Assembly (NCBI GenBank): GCA_002730795.1
Contig: PCAX01000029.1
Location: forward strand, 1 to 42,249
Direction of reading: 5' to 3'
From: Chloroflexota bacterium
GTDB taxonomy: Bacteria > Chloroflexota > Dehalococcoidia > Lucifugimonadales > Lucifugimonadaceae
DNA length: 42,249 nt
Shown here piece by piece: positions 37,125 to 42,249 of this stretch; the stretch's first letter is position 1, and every line of letters begins with the position of its first letter. The translations under genes were made by a program, and so were the position numbers. The notes under the pieces were generated by a model, which did not search any database, was not told the origin of the DNA, and saw nothing but the letters and a program-made list of their open reading frames with translations.

Positions 37125-39029
37125 TCAGGTGGTGAGTAATTTGATGCAAGAAGGGTATTTTTGCCCTACATAGACTGTGTTTTTAGCTTTGATAGTTTTT
37201 GTGTGTTTTCCAAGAGGTTCGCCTGTATTTGGATTGATGTCGAACCTAGGGAAATTGCTCGAGGCTATTTCTAGTCTTAATCTGTGTCCCTCCACAAAAA
37301 GATTAGCTATTGGAGGTAATTCTATTTTTACTTGACATACATCTCCAGGGTTCATGAATTCTTCACGGGCAAATCCGTTTCTAAATCGAGTTCTAATTAT
37401 CGAATCTGCTAAAGGCAAATGAAACCCTTCAGGAAATTCATCCGACTTAGGATATATGTCTAATAATTTTGCGGTGAAATCTGTATCAACCGCCGACGAA
37501 GATACATAAAGGATGACATTGACCGGACCGATTACTTCTACGTTTTCTTTAATTGGTTTTGTTTGAAACGTCAAGACGTCTTTTCGTTCAAATGATAATA
37601 AGAGTGGTTGGCTTGCTCCCACTGTTGTTGCTCTTTCCCTTTGATGTAGAGGTCCATCTGGGATTAAAGAGACCATTCTCGCTCGCTGTGGAACATATGA
37701 TGCGTCCATGTTTTTTGGAATTTCGAGCCATTTATAAAAACCGGTGACATTTGCCGATATTGTTGGTACAGGTTTACTTGGGTTATGTACCCAGGAAAAT
37801 GAGTCTTCTTCTTTTTGGTCCGCATAAAAATCCAAGTTGCTATCGGGGTTAAGAAACAATATTCTTTCTCTTACATCAGACGGTGGCCATGAATTTCCCG
37901 TTTTCCATATTCCACCGTGGTTTATATTTATTTCGTTTGTTTTCCGACCATCGCCTCCTCCCATACGAAATATTTGAACAGATGGTTCAAGTTCAATTTT
38001 ATTTTCTATTCCCTTTAACCACCGGTCGAACCACTTTAACCGGTGATAATTAAGAGTTTCGTCACCCCATTTTGCCTCGGGACCAAATTCTACTTCCCCA
38101 GTGAATGAAGAGCCTTTACCCCGCATGGTTACGTGGTTCCATGGACCTATGATAAGCTTCTGCATCGACGAATTTTTTTGTTGCATTTGAACAAATTGCT
38201 CTGAAACATCTGCAGTGAATGGATCATACCAACCTGTACTGTAGACGGCAGGTATATCAGCCATTTTTTTGAAATGGTTGGTCTGATCAAGTGATTCTTT
38301 TGACCACCAGTCATTATAGATACCGTCCCGATAATAATGCATTAGAACCTTTTCCAGATTCGACACTTCCTTTATAGGAGTACTTCCTTCGTAAAAAGGA
38401 GTTTTAAAAATTTCTTCTTTTAAATTAATGGCGCCCTGTTCAATTGTTTTTATCGCCTCTTCGTCACCAATAATTTCTTGAGAATCATATCCATGTAGAT
38501 ACAGAGCTCCGTACATATGCAAAGCCATTGCCCCGCCTTGCCGGGCTTCCCATTTAAATGCATTGGTAGGGGCTACATCAACCCAAAGGGCTTTTAAGCT
38601 TGGAGGACGGTATATTGATGCCATATTTTGGACAATACCACCATGGGAAGCACCAACCATACCAACGTTTCCGTTGGACCAACTTTGAGATGCTATCCAC
38701 TCTACCGTGTCGTATCCGTCAATTCCTTCTTTTTCATTCGCTGTGTGATAGTAATCACCTGTACCTTCCGAATCCCCTCTACCTCTGAGGTCTTGTAAGA
38801 TCACTACATACCCATTACGCACAAAAAATTCTGCCACTGGTTTTACCCATATAACCGGGTTCGTTTTATCGTATGAAGTTCTTCCGAGAATAGTTGGATA
38901 TTTTCTTTTTATTGGATTTCCATTTATATCGGCTGGTCTATAAATGTCGGTCGCCAATTTTATTCCGTCTCGCATGGGTACCATGAGGTTTTTGGATATA
39001 TTAATAATTGAAGTAATTTGTTTGGACAT
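37125..39029 (-). CDS. CocE/NonD family hydrolase (X-Pro dipeptidyl-peptidase S15-like)
   Basis: MVPMRDGIKLATDIYRPA, QDLRGRGDSEGTGDYYHTANEKEGIDGYDTVEWIASQSWSNGNVGMVGASHGG, STGWYDPFTADVSEQF, C-terminal jelly-roll. Confidence 0.93.
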   Translation of the reverse strand: MSKQITSIINISKNLMVPMRDGIKLATDIYRPADINGNPIKRKYPTILGRTSYDKTNPVIWVKPVAEFFVRNGYVVILQDLRGRGDSEGTGDYYHTANEKEGIDGYDTVEWIASQSWSNGNVGMVGASHGGIVQNMASIYRPPSLKALWVDVAPTNAFKWEARQGGAMALHMYGALYLHGYDSQEIIGDEEAIKTIEQGAINLKEEIFKTPFYEGSTPIKEVSNLEKVLMHYYRDGIYNDWWSKESLDQTNHFKKMADIPAVYSTGWYDPFTADVSEQFVQMQQKNSSMQKLIIGPWNHVTMRGKGSSFTGEVEFGPEAKWGDETLNYHRLKWFDRWLKGIENKIELEPSVQIFRMGGGDGRKTNEININHGGIWKTGNSWPPSDVRERILFLNPDSNLDFYADQKEEDSFSWVHNPSKPVPTISANVTGFYKWLEIPKNMDASYVPQRARMVSLIPDGPLHQRERATTVGASQPLLLSFERKDVLTFQTKPIKENVEVIGPVNVILYVSSSAVDTDFTAKLLDIYPKSDEFPEGFHLPLADSIIRTRFRNGFAREEFMNPGDVCQVKIELPPIANLFVEGHRLRLEIASSNFPRFDINPNTGEPLGKHTKTIKAKNTVYVGQKYPSCIKLLTT

Positions 39030-39216
39030 TTATGGATTCCCAATGTTGTTTCTATACTTAACTGAATATTTAACGATCATTAATAAAACTATAAACGTGG
39101 AATAAATTATGGAACATATAGTAAAAAACATATAAGTAATCATTTTTTATGTTTAGTCATTTATCCCTAGGTGTAGAATTTAGATGACAACCAAAAATAT
39201 AATAAGTTACTAATCT

Positions 39217-39354
39217 ATGAATTTTAAATTTTTGTTTCAGCTATGGGTGTTAGGCACAATTATATTTGGTCCCGCTACCCTTATAATTATTGGGGTTCTC
39301 TTTCTCCACCGAAGTCGGGACGCCAGTTGGATTTTCTTCAATAGCCCATTTTGA
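39217..39354 (+). CDS. Small single-TM protein candidate (45 aa), not in the ORF track
   Basis: Manual translation: MNFKFLFQLWVLGTIIFGPATLIIIGVLFLHRSRDASWIFFNSPF*; below the 60-aa cutoff, in an otherwise unassigned 333-bp gap. Confidence 0.45.
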   Translation: MNFKFLFQLWVLGTIIFGPATLIIIGVLFLHRSRDASWIFFNSPF

Positions 39355-39362
39355 AGTTATAA

Positions 39363-40379
39363 CTACATTTCTATAATCATTTGTCCTTCATTTGTGGGTT
39401 TCATAAGTCCCTCAAACACGCTTTGTATGTCGTCCAATTTGGAGTATTTGTTTTCACCTACCATGAGGTCAACATTAATTGCCCCTGACTTCATCAAATT
39501 AAGGGCTGTGTGCCAGTTTTCCGGGCGAGATCCCCAACTTGCCTTGAAAAACATTTCGCGCGCCATCCAATCAGCCGGTCGTAGAGGCATATCTTCCCAT
39601 GGAACTGCAACGAGTACAACCTGCCCATTTCTTTTTACAGTTTCAAATGCCTGGTCAAGAGTTGCTGGGAATCCTGCACAATCAAAAACTACATCTGGTC
39701 CGATACCAGCAGTTGCCTTAACTATTTCTGTTGATATATCACAATCTAAATGAGAGTATACGGCCGACGCCCCAAGTTTTTTTGCCAAATTTTGTCGGAG
39801 GTCTGATGGTTCAGATAAATAAACTTCCGAAGCTCCAGCTGCTACCGCGGATTGTAAGACCAGTAAACCGATGGGACCTCCACCAATTATTCCAACGGAA
39901 TCCCCAAGCTTAAGATTTGAATTTCTTATTGCGCGTACAGCAACAGCTGCTGGTTCACACATTGCAGCGGCCCTATCCGAAACCCCGGAGGGTATGTTGA
40001 TAGGTTGCCATTCCTCCATTAGTATGTACTCAGCATACGCTCGGGTTTGAGTTTGTATAAAACCCATTTTCCGGTAATTGTATCTTGGATGAGAATATAC
40101 TGGAGGTTCTTCTCCTGGAGGTGGCTCACCACCTCCACCCACAACTCGGTCCCCTTCCTTCCAACGTTTCACATCGTTACCAGTTTGTACGATGGTTCCC
40201 GTGAATTCATGTCCCAAAACTGTTCCAGGAGGTGCTAGATCGTACATGAAAGCGTGAACGTCAGTTCCACATATTGCTGATAGACCGATCTTTACCAAAA
40301 CCTGGGTTGGTTCCGGTTCTGGGATGGGGATATCCTGAACATTAAATTTTTGTTTTCCAGAGTAAACAGCAGCCTTCAA
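39363..40379 (-). CDS. Zinc-type medium-chain dehydrogenase/reductase
   Basis: LSAICGTDVHAFMYDLAPPGTVLGHEFTGTIVQTG, VGIIGGGPIGLLVLQSAVAAGASEVYLSEPS. Confidence 0.9.
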   Translation of the reverse strand: MKAAVYSGKQKFNVQDIPIPEPEPTQVLVKIGLSAICGTDVHAFMYDLAPPGTVLGHEFTGTIVQTGNDVKRWKEGDRVVGGGGEPPPGEEPPVYSHPRYNYRKMGFIQTQTRAYAEYILMEEWQPINIPSGVSDRAAAMCEPAAVAVRAIRNSNLKLGDSVGIIGGGPIGLLVLQSAVAAGASEVYLSEPSDLRQNLAKKLGASAVYSHLDCDISTEIVKATAGIGPDVVFDCAGFPATLDQAFETVKRNGQVVLVAVPWEDMPLRPADWMAREMFFKASWGSRPENWHTALNLMKSGAINVDLMVGENKYSKLDDIQSVFEGLMKPTNEGQMIIEM

Positions 40380-40607
40380 AATTCCAACCTCATTTTGTAT
40401 GTGTCATTGATAGATTTATATAACATTCAAACTCATATTTAACTACTTGTAAACAAATATCAGTTTGAATTAAGTAAAAACGGTGAAAGTTTGTAAGTCT
40501 ATACCGTTGAAAAAGATGCGGTAAATTCAAGTGAACATCTAAAAGTTGGCAAACAGTATTTTTTGTTTTTATTTAAGTAACTTTTGCACTTATAATTAAA
40601 AGTTATA

Positions 40608-40627
40608 GCGATCAAAAGCGATCAAAA
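40608..40627 (+). repeat. Tandem 10-bp repeat GCGATCAAAA x2 abutting the MMPL start codon
   Basis: GCGATCAAAA GCGATCAAAA read directly; the last A is the first base of ATG at 40627. Confidence 0.8.
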
Positions 40628-42249
40628 TGAAAAATTTCATTGCCACCCTTTCATCACGTCCAAGAAATGCTCTATTTACCTTAATAGGGTGGTTCGTGCT
40701 TTTTGGCATCGTGGCGACTGTTGCGCCTCCGCTCTCTGAAGTTACAACTAACCAACAAGAAGAATTTTTGCCCGTTGGGGCCGAATCCGTTCGTGCCATC
40801 AACCTTGAAAGAGAAAAATATCCGGTTGGAGGAGGGATTCCAGCGATAGCGGTTTTTCACAGTCACGATGGATTTGATGATAAAGAGCTAGAAGCTATAA
40901 AATCTTTTGTAGATTTTCTTGAATCTGATGAAAAACCTGAAATGATAAGCGGCGTATTATCTATTTTTCGCTATCCGAAATTTGCCGCTTCTTTGATTTC
41001 TCCCGATGGGGACACCATGACCGTTTTAATTAATGTTAATGGAGAGCCATCCAACGATGATTTTCAAGAAACGATAGACACGATAATAGAAAAAGCCCAT
41101 GACGTTGGTGCATTCGTTGAAATTGATGTGGGAGTAACAGGCCCAGCCTCAATCATTACTGATGCTATTAGAGTCTTTAAATCAATAGATTTTCAAGTTA
41201 CGACTGTTACCGTAATCATTGTTTTATTGATTTTATTTATTATTTATCGATCCCTTGGGTTGGCACTTGTTCCTCTTTTATTGGTTGGAACTTCGTTGTT
41301 GATTGCGCAGGGTCTTGCAGCACTGGTTGCGGATAATTTCGGGCTTCCAGTAAACCAGCAAGTAACATCTATAATGTCTGTTCTTCTTTTCGGAGCTGGT
41401 ACTGATTACGTGTTATTTATTATTTCTAGATACAGGGAAGAACTTAATAACCATGCCAACAGATTTGGAGCTATGGCTGAAACAATGAGACGTGTAGCTC
41501 CGTCAATCATGGGTTCTGCTGGGACCACTATAATCGCCATGTTGTTATTAATTTTTTCTTTATCGGGTTCATTTAAAACTATGGGACCTATGTTGGCCTT
41601 GGCGATAGGTGTGGTTCTTTTGGCAGGCTTAACCGTTATGCCGACGACAATAGTTTTGATGGGGAAATGGGCATTTTGGCCAGTAAGTGTAGAATCTAAT
41701 ATCAAACGAGCAACGACCACAGGTATTTGGCATTCGGTTGGACGTATTGTTTCTACGAAGCCTAAGATTGTTTTCGTCACCACTACTGTAATTCTTATTT
41801 CTGCTGCTATACCAATTTTTTACATGGTTCCAAGTTTTAACTTTCTTGATGGTTATCCTGACGATGCGGAATCGAAGGTTGGATATAAACTGATGCAAAA
41901 AGGCTTTCCGGCAGGAGAGCTTTCACCCACAATGGTTTTTATAACTACGGAATCTGGTAATATCGTTGATCAACTCGGTGTTATAGAACAGATTGCCACG
42001 ACTATAGAATCGATGGATGGTGTTAGTCGAGTATCCGGAAGAAGTAGGCCAAATGGTTATGTCGTTCCTGAAGATTCCGACGAATTTATGATGGGATTAC
42101 GTTTTAATTCGCAAGATGGTTCTACCACTCGGCTTGAAGTAATATTTGATGAAGATCCTTACTCTGAACAGACTCTGATTAAAATATCTGAAATAAGAGA
42201 CGATATATCCGGTATTTTAGAATCATCTAATTACAATGGTGTTGAAGTT
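40627..42249 (+). CDS. MMPL/RND family transporter (3' end outside the window; absent from the ORF track)
   Basis: Manual translation MKNFIATLSSRPRNALFTLIGWFVLFGIVATVAPPLSE...SIMSVLLFGAGTDYVLFIISRYREEL...RRVAPSIMGSAGTTIIAMLLLIFSLSGSFKTMGPMLALAIGVVLLAGLTVMPTTIVLMG; 541 codons open to the window edge. Confidence 0.92.
   Translation, partial: MKNFIATLSSRPRNALFTLIGWFVLFGIVATVAPPLSEVTTNQQEEFLPVGAESVRAINLEREKYPVGGGIPAIAVFHSHDGFDDKELEAIKSFVDFLESDEKPEMISGVLSIFRYPKFAASLISPDGDTMTVLINVNGEPSNDDFQETIDTIIEKAHDVGAFVEIDVGVTGPASIITDAIRVFKSIDFQVTTVTVIIVLLILFIIYRSLGLALVPLLLVGTSLLIAQGLAALVADNFGLPVNQQVTSIMSVLLFGAGTDYVLFIISRYREELNNHANRFGAMAETMRRVAPSIMGSAGTTIIAMLLLIFSLSGSFKTMGPMLALAIGVVLLAGLTVMPTTIVLMGKWAFWPVSVESNIKRATTTGIWHSVGRIVSTKPKIVFVTTTVILISAAIPIFYMVPSFNFLDGYPDDAESKVGYKLMQKGFPAGELSPTMVFITTESGNIVDQLGVIEQIATTIESMDGVSRVSGRSRPNGYVVPEDSDEFMMGLRFNSQDGSTTRLEVIFDEDPYSEQTLIKISEIRDDISGILESSNYNGVEV

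Overview
The window is AT-rich, densely coded bacterial chromosome. Gene content and order look like a marine Chloroflexota/SAR202-type organism; that taxonomy is inferred, not tested. I saw no CRISPR array, transposase, integrase or rRNA. Main blocks, left to right: (1) a surface-exported region with the 3' part of a large Ig-like/GWNL-repeat surface protein, a strong hairpin terminator, and a secreted TPT-linker protein with a Cys + TM + basic C-terminal tail; (2) an MBL-fold protein that appears to have lost its metal ligands; (3) dnaJ-prmA-rsmE; (4) on the minus strand argF-der-plsY-gpsA, NIPSNAP-thiolase-like-DUF35, and DUF2520-panB-panC; (5) a gamma-glutamyltransferase-family enzyme and an HTH regulator with a probable ligand/effector domain; (6) a phosphatidylinositol/PIM-like lipid module (ino1, PimA-like GT4, CDP-alcohol phosphatidyltransferase) running into a secreted gluzincin peptidase with the same kind of Cys-containing C-terminal tail; (7) amt-glnB with an atypical T-loop, then three tandem tRNAs (Trp, Leu, Cys); (8) a catabolic/accessory stretch (amidase, EamA, SDR epimerase, TPP enzyme, two MDRs, MlrC/M81, metallophosphoesterase, CocE/NonD); (9) an MMPL/RND transporter that runs off the right edge and is absent from the supplied ORF track. 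The strongest candidates for new biology are the PI-lipid module coupled to the Cys-tailed peptidase, the shared Cys C-terminal tail, DUF2520 as a likely ketopantoate reductase, the HTH-effector regulator with its phased operator-like repeats and overlapping micro-ORF, and a structured 68-nt element after glnB.
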